Positions 1 through 5,815 of a stretch of 14,801 nucleotides of DNA are shown in pieces. The translations under genes were made by a program, and so were the position numbers. Every line of letters starts with the position of its first letter. Positions within the stretch are counted from its first letter, which is position 1. The notes under the pieces were generated by a model, which saw only the letters and a program-made list of their open reading frames with translations, had not been told where the DNA came from and ran no database searches. This DNA is from Psychrobacter sp. (GTDB lineage: Bacteria; Pseudomonadota; Gammaproteobacteria; Pseudomonadales; Moraxellaceae): NCBI GenBank assembly GCA_012270355.1, contig JAAXIL010000112.1, positions 2,885 through 17,685 on the forward strand. The letters run 5' to 3'.

Positions 1-2
1 TG

Positions 3-659
3 GACGGCTCATGGGCAGGAGGCATGGGACACACCCTATTTATCCCGAAAACATGGCTCGTCTATGGTGTGGACGGCGATTATGTCGGCAGAAGTAGCCC
101 ATGGTCAACGTCCGATGCGTTGTCATCAACCGCCAACTATTTAGCCAGCTCAGGCTGGGTACGGGGCATTGACCCGTTTGTCGAGGTGCGTCTGCCTGCT
201 TCGTTCAATTATAATTATGTTGACAGTAAGCAAAGTGGATCGGCGTGGCAGTCAATGGGAGTGCAACCCTTAGGTGGTTATTTGAATGCTGGCACAGCGT
301 ATGAACTGTGGTTGCCAGCGGGCAAAGATGGCCCAGCCTTGCTCTTAAGCCCCAATTTTGATGCCATCAAGGTGTATAACAATTCCAACAATTATGCATT
401 AGGTGTCAGTTTGCTCGCTCGGGCATTGGAGGGAAGAGGCGGATTGCAAACTTCCTGGCCCAGATTTGAACAACCGCTTTCGGGCTATCAGGTCAAAAAC
501 TTGCAACAACGCTTGACGGATATGGGCTATGACCCCAAAGGCGTGGATGGCGTAGTCGGCACAAATACCCGCAAGGCGTTCGCCCGTTGGCAATCCGATA
601 ATGGTCAAATACCCGATGGCTTTATCAGTCAACGTAGTGCCAGTGGTTTGATTTACTGA
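3..659 (+). CDS. Lytic murein transglycosylase, MltB-like, C-terminal part (5'-truncated by window edge)
   Basis: The reading frame is open to the first base, so only the C-terminal part (about 218 residues) is visible. The start, any signal peptide and the catalytic glutamate of the family lie outside the window. The first residues (GSWAGGMGHTLFIP), followed by VDGDYVGR and a STANYL...SGW segment, match the conserved half of the MltB/TIGR02283-type lytic transglycosylases, which cleave the MurNAc-GlcNAc bond of peptidoglycan in the periplasm and leave 1,6-anhydroMurNAc ends. The last ~60 residues (YQVKNLQQRLTDMGYDPKG, DGVVGTNTRKA, FARWQ) form a typical PG_binding_1 domain, which anchors the enzyme to the cell wall. 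The gene is convergent with the pseudouridine synthase gene 22 bases downstream, and I see no clear terminator between them. An internal ATG at base 24 should not be taken as the start because it falls inside the conserved domain. Confidence 0.85.
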   Translation, partial: DGSWAGGMGHTLFIPKTWLVYGVDGDYVGRSSPWSTSDALSSTANYLASSGWVRGIDPFVEVRLPASFNYNYVDSKQSGSAWQSMGVQPLGGYLNAGTAYELWLPAGKDGPALLLSPNFDAIKVYNNSNNYALGVSLLARALEGRGGLQTSWPRFEQPLSGYQVKNLQQRLTDMGYDPKGVDGVVGTNTRKAFARWQSDNGQIPDGFISQRSASGLIY

Positions 660-681
660 TTTGCTAATCTATCCGAGAGCA

Positions 682-1416
682 TCAGAACGGTACGTCGCTT
701 TCCCAACTCATCCATGCCCCGAGTGTCGGGTGTTTGAGCCTGAGCTTATGGGCATGAAGGTTGAGGCGGGGAGCAAGTTTTAGTGCTATCCCATCGGCAT
801 AAATTGGGTCGCCAATCATTACATGCCCCAAATGTATCATGTGTACCCGAAGCTGGTGCGAACGTCCTGTGACAGGGAACAATGCCACTCGGGTGACGGG
901 GTAACTTTTACCATCGACTGCCCTGAGTGCATGATGTAGCACCTCATAGCGGGTCAGGGCGTGTTTTTTCCACGTTGGGTCAGCCACGTGTTTGGGCTTT
1001 ATCGACGGCTCATAACGCACGGGAATGTCAATCTCGCCTGTTTTTCCTGCTGTTGCCAAGGTGCCAAACACAACGGCTTGATATTCTTTTTGCGGCAAAC
1101 GTTCAATAAACTGCTTGGCAATGTGCGTTTGGGCTGGTTTGTTTTTGGCAAAAATCATCAGACCAGAGGTGTCCATGTCCAACCGATGAATCAATTTAAT
1201 ATCGGGGTTTGCTCGTTCAAGTCGGGACAATAAACTCATCTTGAGGTCTTTGCCATCAATACTGAGCAAGCCTGCGGGTTTATCGACAAGCAAAATGTCT
1301 TCATCTTCAAACACGCGTATCGATTGCAAAAATTCGCTAAAAAATTCGGGCGGACGCTCAATTTCTAATTGATTTAACTCAAGCATTTTGTCTAAAGGTA
1401 TTGCCATACAAATCAT
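682..1416 (-). CDS. rluA: RluA-family pseudouridine synthase (23S rRNA/tRNA)
   Basis: This 244-residue protein has the catalytic motif HRLDMDTSG (residues 77-85, with D80 the expected nucleophile), preceded by the KPAGLLS element (46-52) and followed by TGRSHQLRVHM near the C-terminus. All three are hallmarks of the RluA family, which isomerises uridine to pseudouridine in RNA. There is no N-terminal S4 domain, and the overall pattern (short protein, PITGRSHQLRVHM-like and LHAHKL blocks) resembles E. coli RluA, which modifies 23S U746 and tRNA U32, more than RluC or RluD. The exact target is inferred. The start is uncertain: ATG codons occur at residues 1, 4 and 11, and none has a good ribosome-binding site. 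The protein is ~25 residues longer than E. coli RluA, so M4 or M11 is also plausible. The gene is transcribed divergently from trxA. Confidence 0.85.
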   Translation of the reverse strand: MICMAIPLDKMLELNQLEIERPPEFFSEFLQSIRVFEDEDILLVDKPAGLLSIDGKDLKMSLLSRLERANPDIKLIHRLDMDTSGLMIFAKNKPAQTHIAKQFIERLPQKEYQAVVFGTLATAGKTGEIDIPVRYEPSIKPKHVADPTWKKHALTRYEVLHHALRAVDGKSYPVTRVALFPVTGRSHQLRVHMIHLGHVMIGDPIYADGIALKLAPRLNLHAHKLRLKHPTLGAWMSWESDVPF

Positions 1417-1440
1417 CTATACACATTAAATTGAGCAGTG

Positions 1441-1470
1441 ATTCTAGCTTATCGGTTAAACTGATACCAA
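1441..1470 (-). promoter_or_regulatory. Candidate sigma70 promoter of rluA, with a palindrome in its spacer
   Basis: Read on the minus strand there is TTGGTA (1470-1465), an 18-base spacer, then TAGAAT (1446-1441, 5 of 6 consensus positions). This would start transcription about 18 bases ahead of the rluA ATG. An imperfect palindrome at 1450-1466 (TATCGGTT / AACTGATA, one mismatch) lies between the two boxes, a position where a repressor could act. The promoter is read by eye and the operator role is inference. Confidence 0.4.
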
Positions 1471-1517
1471 TCATTAACGAATCCTAACGGGAATCGGGCG
1501 AAAAATGGCGAGGTGAA

Positions 1518-1529
1518 TGTTAATATAGT
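1518..1529 (+). promoter_or_regulatory. Candidate extended -10 promoter of trxA
   Basis: TGTTAATAT (1518-1526) fits an extended -10 element (TG-n-TAnnnT), and the overlapping TATAGT (1524-1529) also resembles a -10. No good -35 box is visible at the right distance, as is usual for extended -10 promoters. Transcription would begin about 40 bases before the trxA ATG. This is a weak assignment. Confidence 0.3.
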
Positions 1530-1573
1530 TCCAACAAATTTAGCTTTATTAACTCTTAGACAAAGGAAATATT

Positions 1574-1900
1574 ATGTCAGACCTAATTACTAACTCAACT
1601 GATGCAAACTTTGAGCAAGACGTACTAAAAGCCGATCAACCTGTGATGGTTGATTTTTGGGCCGCATGGTGTGGTCCTTGTAAAGCCATTGCCCCTGTTT
1701 TAGAAGAACTGGCAGGCGAGTACGACGGCAAAGCCAAAATCGTTAAAATCAACGTCGATGATAATCCACAAATTGCCAGCCAGTTTGGCATCCGTAGCAT
1801 TCCAACCTTGATGGTGTTTAAAGATGGCGAGCGGGTCGATACGGTGATGGGCTTACAACCAAAAGATCAGTTGGCTACTGTCCTTGATAAACACGTTTAA
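1574..1900 (+). CDS. trxA: Thioredoxin 1
   Basis: This 108-residue protein has the normal length for thioredoxin. It carries the redox active site WCGPCK (residues 32-37, cysteines 33 and 36) after VDFWAAW, and the conserved cis-proline in RSIPTLMVF (P77). It is the cytoplasmic general dithiol reductant, which passes electrons from thioredoxin reductase to ribonucleotide reductase, peroxiredoxins and methionine sulfoxide reductases. The start ATG has a clear ribosome-binding site (AAAGGAAAT, about 6 bases upstream). The gene is monocistronic here: its own terminator follows at once, and rho lies 562 bases downstream. The trxA-rho order is also found in E. coli and many other gammaproteobacteria. 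Confidence 0.97.
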   Translation: MSDLITNSTDANFEQDVLKADQPVMVDFWAAWCGPCKAIAPVLEELAGEYDGKAKIVKINVDDNPQIASQFGIRSIPTLMVFKDGERVDTVMGLQPKDQLATVLDKHV

Positions 1901-1923
1901 GTTTATTTTTACCTTACAATAGG

Positions 1924-1958
1924 AAAAAGGCACGTTTGACGTGCCTTTTTCGTTTTTT
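1924..1958 (+). terminator. Intrinsic terminator of trxA
   Basis: Bases 1924-1934 (AAAAAGGCACG) pair perfectly with 1940-1950 (CGTGCCTTTTT) around a five-base loop, giving an 11-bp stem followed by a T-rich run (CGTTTTTT). This separates trxA from rho transcription. Confidence 0.92.
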
Positions 1959-2005
1959 GGGTAGGACAGATTCTGGTCAGGATAAACCAAATTGCTTGCT
2001 AACCG

Positions 2006-2035
2006 TTGACAGCAAGGGGTAAAACCTTTTATAGT
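2006..2035 (+). promoter_or_regulatory. Strong sigma70-type promoter of rho
   Basis: A perfect -35 box TTGACA (2006-2011) is followed by an 18-base spacer and TATAGT (2030-2035, 5 of 6 consensus positions). This is the best promoter match in the window. The predicted start near 2042 gives rho a leader of about 420 nucleotides. Confidence 0.65.
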
Positions 2036-2041
2036 GTCGCT

Positions 2042-2462
2042 TATTAACAAATAATCATAAAAAGTAACAGACAACGTCCGTTGTTTGCGAACAATTGTAA
2101 ACAGACCTTAACTGAAATCAATCATCCATATTGCTTCATGGATTGGCATGGATGGTTATTCTTGTCATCGCAGTTTCCTCTCTAGTTTTATAACGCTGTG
2201 CTCGTTTTCACTGTGTTGACATGTTAGCTGTTTGCCAATTTTTCAACTATTTTGCCGTCTATTATTCATCCAAATCTCCTTTGTGATACGCCTTATTGAT
2301 TGACCGTATGTCAAATCCGTTTTGTGTTTATTCATCTTATCCTTTTACCCATCATGGAATGCCAAATGCGGTTCGCTCACTGTGTGCCGTGCCAGTGCTG
2401 ATAAAGACTCCCTTTTTGTCCCCTAATTTCCCCCTTTCCTTTTTGCATAGATAGATCCTTGT
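2042..2462 (+). promoter_or_regulatory. Long untranslated leader of rho, probably autoregulatory
   Basis: No convincing gene lies between the predicted transcription start and the rho ATG. Two features stand out. Near the 5' end, CAGACAACG (2068-2076) can pair with CGTTGTTTG (2079-2087), while TTGTT (2081-2085) can pair instead with AACAA (2090-2094), so two hairpins compete. Just before rho, 2401-2460 is pyrimidine-rich (43 of 60 bases are C or T, only 5 are G), which is the composition expected of a Rho-utilisation (rut) site. E. coli rho is known to have a long leader in which Rho terminates its own transcription. That this leader works the same way is inference from layout and composition. 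Confidence 0.45.
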
Positions 2463-3731
2463 ATGAACTTAACCGAACTTAAGAAAAAATCCGTTGGTGA
2501 ATTGCTTGCCATTGCCAAAGAAATGGGCATGGACAACATGGCTCGCAACCGCAAGCAAGACATTATTTTTGCCATCCTTAAAAAACATGCCAAAAACGGT
2601 GAGCAAATCTACGGTGATGGCGTGCTTGAAGTATTGCCCGATGGATTCGGTTTTTTGCGGTCATCGGAAGGGTCATATTTGGCAGGACCTGATGACATTT
2701 ATGTCAGCCCCAGTCAAATCCGTCGTTTTAATTTGCAAACGGGTGATTCCATTGCGGGTACGATACGTCCGCCCAAGGATTCCGAACGCTATTTTGCTTT
2801 ACTGAAAGTCGGCGAAATTAACTTCGATACGCCAGACCGCTCTAAACATAAGCTGATTTTTGAAAATCTCACGCCCCTGTTCCCAACGGAACAACTCAAG
2901 CTAGAGATTGGCAACGGTACCACCGAAGATTTAACGGGTCGCATGATTGATCTCATGGCCCCCATCGGCAAGGGACAGCGTTCGATAATCGTTGCCCCGC
3001 CCAAAGCAGGTAAAACCGTCTTGCTTCAAACCATCGCCCAGTCCATCACTCGTAACAATCCTGAATGTTATTTAATCGTATTACTCATCGATGAACGTCC
3101 CGAAGAGGTGACGGAAATGGAACGCACAGTGCGTGGCGAAGTGGTTGCCTCAACCTTTGATGAGCCTCCCCAGCGACATGTGCAAGTGGCAGAAATGGTG
3201 ATTGAAAAAGCCAAACGTTTGGTAGAACACAAGCAAGATGTGGTGATTTTGCTCGATTCAATCACTCGTCTTGCACGGGCGTATAACACGGTGTTGCCTT
3301 CGTCGGGCAAAGTGCTGACAGGCGGTGTGGATGCCAATGCCTTGGGTCAGCCCAAACGCTTTTTTGGAGCGGCACGCAATATCGAAGAGGGCGGTAGCTT
3401 AACCATCATCTCGACGGCTCTAATCGACACAGGTAGCAAAATGGACAGCGTGATTTTCGAAGAGTTTAAAGGGACGGGCAACCAAGAAATTACGTTGGAG
3501 CGAGATTTGGCAGAAAAACGTATTTTCCCAGCCATCAACATTAAAAAGTCGGGCACGCGTCGTGAAGAGCGTATCATGGATGAAGACATGCTCCGTAAGG
3601 TTTGGATTTTACGCAAACTTTTGCAACCGATGGGCGAGGCAGAAGCGACCGAATTTTTACTTGACCGTCTCAAAGATGCCAAAACCAATGATGAATTTTT
3701 CGATCAGATGAAACGTAAGTCGCAAAACTAA
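2463..3731 (+). CDS. rho: Transcription termination factor Rho
   Basis: This 422-residue protein matches the usual Rho length (419 in E. coli) and is recognisable along its whole length. The N-terminal helical domain begins [15 protein letters not shown]. The cold-shock-like RNA-binding domain contains DGFGFLR (60-66) and [15 protein letters not shown]. The ATPase domain has Walker A in APPKAGKT (178-185), Walker B in VILLD (261-265), and the Q-loop segment [14 protein letters not shown]. Rho is a hexameric RNA translocase that loads on C-rich untranslated RNA and dislodges RNA polymerase. The start is fixed by homology: there is no Shine-Dalgarno sequence before the ATG, which is preceded by a pyrimidine-rich stretch instead, suggesting weak or regulated initiation. 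A bidirectional terminator follows. Confidence 0.98.
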   Translation: MNLTELKKKSVGELLAIAKEMGMDNMARNRKQDIIFAILKKHAKNGEQIYGDGVLEVLPDGFGFLRSSEGSYLAGPDDIYVSPSQIRRFNLQTGDSIAGTIRPPKDSERYFALLKVGEINFDTPDRSKHKLIFENLTPLFPTEQLKLEIGNGTTEDLTGRMIDLMAPIGKGQRSIIVAPPKAGKTVLLQTIAQSITRNNPECYLIVLLIDERPEEVTEMERTVRGEVVASTFDEPPQRHVQVAEMVIEKAKRLVEHKQDVVILLDSITRLARAYNTVLPSSGKVLTGGVDANALGQPKRFFGAARNIEEGGSLTIISTALIDTGSKMDSVIFEEFKGTGNQEITLERDLAEKRIFPAINIKKSGTRREERIMDEDMLRKVWILRKLLQPMGEAEATEFLLDRLKDAKTNDEFFDQMKRKSQN

Positions 3732-3762
3732 TTGTATTCGAATCATCATAAGATTTGGCAAT

Positions 3763-3802
3763 AAAAATGACGGCAATCAATGAGTGGTTGCCGTCTTTTT
3801 TT
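3763..3802. terminator. Bidirectional intrinsic terminator between rho and the ypfJ-like gene
   Basis: GACGGCAATCA (3769-3779) pairs with TGGTTGCCGTC (3785-3795), including one G-T wobble, around a five-base loop. It is followed by seven T on the plus strand and preceded by five A, so it can also stop minus-strand transcription from the convergent metallopeptidase gene. Confidence 0.88.
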
Positions 3803-3819
3803 ATTGGCGAATAAATGGA

Positions 3820-4695
3820 TTAAATCGCTCCACTAAAGGTATCGCAACTGTTGATGTCACCTGATTGAAAGCCTTGGGTAAACCAGTTGACCCGTTGCTG
3901 GCTAGTGCCGTGCGTAAAATTATCAGGCACTGCTACTTGTCCACGATTGTGTGCCAAACGGTCATCACCAATTTGACTTGCTGCATGCAACGCTTCGTCA
4001 ATATCACCTGCTTCGATGTATTGCTGATTGCGGTTTGCCCATACGCCAGCAAAGCAGTCGGCTTGTAGCTCTTGACGTACCGACAATTCATTACCTTGCG
4101 TTTTACTGACTTGACGACGGGCTTCATTCACTTTTTGAGAGATGCCGAGTAGCGTTTGTACATGATGTCCCACTTCGTGAGCCACCACATACGCCTGAGC
4201 AAAGTCACCGGCTTTGCCTTGGTTACCTGCATCGCCAGAACCTTGTTGGTCGCCTGAAATACCCAAACTTTGTCGCATTTCAGCAAAGAACGAGGTATCC
4301 AAATATACTTTTTGATCACCAGGGCAATAAAAAGGTCCTGTCGCAGACGAAGCACTGCCACAAGCAGAAGTCACTCGTCCATTAAACAAAATCAGTTCTG
4401 GCTCACGGTAAGTCATCCCGTTTTCTTGAAACACCTGGCTCCAAACCCTTTCGGTATCGGCGAGCACAACCGACACAAACTGAGCATCACGTCCACTGTT
4501 TTCATCAATCGGCTGAGTTTGCGTGCTACCGCCACCGCCTGCTACTGAACTGCCCGTTTGAAACGCCGTCATGGGATTCATGTCAAATACCAACCACAAA
4601 ACTAAGCCAATGATAATACCTAAAATACCACCACCAGCCGCTTTGCCGCCGCTCATACGGACATTTGAACTTTGCCTTCTACCACGCCATTTCAT
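3820..4695 (-). CDS. Putative neutral zinc metallopeptidase, YpfJ family
   Basis: The 291-residue protein has the zinc-binding motif HEVGHH (HExxH at 173-177) and a downstream RQELQADCFAGVW block (207-219) whose glutamate is a likely third ligand. Both are typical of the YpfJ/zn_peptidase family (PF04228). The N-terminus has an arginine-rich stretch and a glycine-rich segment leading into one membrane helix (about 23-38), followed by a Gly/Ser/Gln-rich linker, so the catalytic domain probably faces the periplasm. C112 and C124 may form a disulfide. The family is widespread but its substrate is not established. The ATG start has a suitable AAGGTGAG ribosome-binding site upstream. The gene is convergent with rho and divergent from the lipoprotein gene, and is probably transcribed alone. 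Confidence 0.88.
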   Translation of the reverse strand: MKWRGRRQSSNVRMSGGKAAGGGILGIIIGLVLWLVFDMNPMTAFQTGSSVAGGGGSTQTQPIDENSGRDAQFVSVVLADTERVWSQVFQENGMTYREPELILFNGRVTSACGSASSATGPFYCPGDQKVYLDTSFFAEMRQSLGISGDQQGSGDAGNQGKAGDFAQAYVVAHEVGHHVQTLLGISQKVNEARRQVSKTQGNELSVRQELQADCFAGVWANRNQQYIEAGDIDEALHAASQIGDDRLAHNRGQVAVPDNFTHGTSQQRVNWFTQGFQSGDINSCDTFSGAI

Positions 4696-5019
4696 AATTT
4701 GCGTCTCACCTTTATCAATTAAGTAAACTATTCGTGTGGTAATTTTAGTACACTACGCTCAAACAAAGTAAGGTATTTATGGTAAACAAGATAAATTAGA
4801 CATCCATTTGAATTAACTTTTAAGTAACAATTTGTAGCAAGTCTTTTTCTCGTGATGTTTTTAATGTAAAATCGCCATCGCTTTTTGACGCTGGCATTAA
4901 CGGGCTAGGTTAAGAAGATATAAGGTAATTGTTTACCGGATATCCAATTTAACTAAGCAACAAATGCCCACTAATGCGACTAAAGCGTTAAACACATTTA
5001 TTTATTTAGGAGTTTTATT
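4696..5019. other. Divergent intergenic region, 324 bases
   Basis: This AT-rich stretch lies between the divergent metallopeptidase and lipoprotein genes. Six-frame reading and inspection reveal no gene and no RNA gene. It should hold the promoters of both flanking genes. A candidate for the lipoprotein gene is listed separately. I could not identify a convincing one for the metallopeptidase gene. Confidence 0.5.
4897..4924 (+). promoter_or_regulatory. Candidate promoter of the acidic lipoprotein gene
   Basis: TTAACG (4897-4902, 4 of 6) is followed by a 16-base spacer and TATAAG (4919-4924, 5 of 6), predicting a leader of about 90 bases. TAAAAT at 4867-4872 is an alternative -10 without a good -35. 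This is a weak assignment. Confidence 0.3.
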
Positions 5020-5415
5020 ATGAAACTTAAGTTACTTGCTTTATCTGCTATGGTTGCCGCTTCTATGGGTTTGACTGCTTGTGACAGTAACAAGGAAAAT
5101 GCAGTCGAAGACGTCAATGATGCTCAAGAAGAGCTACAAGATGCTCAAGAAGAACTTAACGAAGCAGCTGTTGATGGTGAGCCAGGTGCTGCTGAAGCCC
5201 AAGCAGAAGTAGCAGATGCACAAATTGCTGCTGACCAAGCAGAAGATGCTGCTATGGCTGGCGATGCTGAAGCTATCGAAGAGTCAAACACTATGGCTAC
5301 TGACGATGTTGTTGCTGATGAAACAGTGGTTACTGATGCCAATGTTGCTGAAGCTGAAGCGATGGATGCAGCAGACGGTACTGATGAAGTTATGGTTGTT
5401 GAAGAAGCTCAATAA
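5020..5415 (+). CDS. Small acidic alanine-rich lipoprotein, function unknown
   Basis: The 131-residue product starts with a lipoprotein signal peptide: MKLK, a hydrophobic stretch, then the lipobox LTAC with the modified cysteine at 21. The mature part is almost entirely Ala, Glu, Asp and Val. It includes a short repeated segment (DAQEELQ / DAQEELN at about 34-47) suggesting a helical or coiled-coil region, and a tail rich in A, D, E, T and V. There is almost no aromatic residue, so a globular enzyme is unlikely. I do not recognise the family. Residue +2 after the cysteine is Asp, which in E. coli is an inner-membrane retention signal for the Lol system. A good ribosome-binding site (AGGAG, 5008-5012) supports the start. 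The gene stands alone between its own promoter region and a terminator. Codon use is GCT-rich, which suggests good expression. Confidence 0.8.
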   Translation: MKLKLLALSAMVAASMGLTACDSNKENAVEDVNDAQEELQDAQEELNEAAVDGEPGAAEAQAEVADAQIAADQAEDAAMAGDAEAIEESNTMATDDVVADETVVTDANVAEAEAMDAADGTDEVMVVEEAQ

Positions 5416-5434
5416 GCTTTTTGACTTACCAAAG

Positions 5435-5461
5435 AAAAGAGAGCATTTGCTCTCTTTTTTT
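5435..5461. terminator. Bidirectional terminator between the lipoprotein gene and ihfA
   Basis: GAGAGC (5439-5444) pairs with GCTCTC (5449-5454) around a four-base loop, extended by A-T pairs (5435-5438 with 5455-5458) and followed by seven T. On the minus strand the same stem is followed by TTTTCTTT, so it can also end the pheS-pheT-ihfA transcript. Confidence 0.85.
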
Positions 5462-5472
5462 ATGTCTCAAAT

Positions 5473-5790
5473 TTAAGGGATATTAATTTGCTCTCGCAAT
5501 TTATTACCTGCCTTAAAGGTCACCACTCTCCTTGGGGCGATAGTCACTTCATCACCCGTTTTTGGATTACGTCCTGGGCGGGCAGGTTTGTCTCTTAGAG
5601 TAAAATTACCAAAACCAGATAGCTTAATGTCCCGTCCCGCGACCAAAGTTTCGACCATCTCGGCAAAAAACGCATCCACAATCATGCGACCTTGTTGCTT
5701 ACTCAGCCCTAGGGTATCCATCAGATGAGCCACCATTTCTGCTTTGGTTAATGTGTTCACTGTATTTGCGGTTTCTGTTGGGTAGGTCAT
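5473..5790 (-). CDS. ihfA: Integration host factor subunit alpha
   Basis: This is a 105-residue member of the HU/IHF family of DNA-bending proteins. The core from LTKAEM (14-19) through LSGFGNF (57-63) and RPGRNPKTG (71-79, containing the DNA-intercalating proline P76) to ARRVVTF-like PRRVVTF (86-92) is diagnostic of the alpha subunit, which pairs with IHF beta to bend specific DNA sites by about 160 degrees. The N-terminus carries about 11 extra residues compared with E. coli. The chosen ATG has an AAGGA ribosome-binding site and lies only 25 bases after the pheT stop. The pheS-pheT-ihfA order is typical of gammaproteobacteria and implies co-transcription. Confidence 0.96.
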   Translation of the reverse strand: MTYPTETANTVNTLTKAEMVAHLMDTLGLSKQQGRMIVDAFFAEMVETLVAGRDIKLSGFGNFTLRDKPARPGRNPKTGDEVTIAPRRVVTFKAGNKLREQINIP

Positions 5791-5815
5791 GGCGATATCC
5801 TTCTATTGACGCTTA

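Noticed and set aside
1853..2074. 73-codon minus-strand ORF across the trxA end and its terminator.
   Set aside because: It runs through a strong terminator and the trxA coding end, and has no ribosome-binding site or recognisable protein pattern.
2308..2454. 48-codon ORF ending 8 bases before rho, in the position of the E. coli rhoL leader peptide.
   Set aside because: It has no ribosome-binding site, shows no similarity to RhoL, and its composition is that of the pyrimidine-rich leader rather than a protein.
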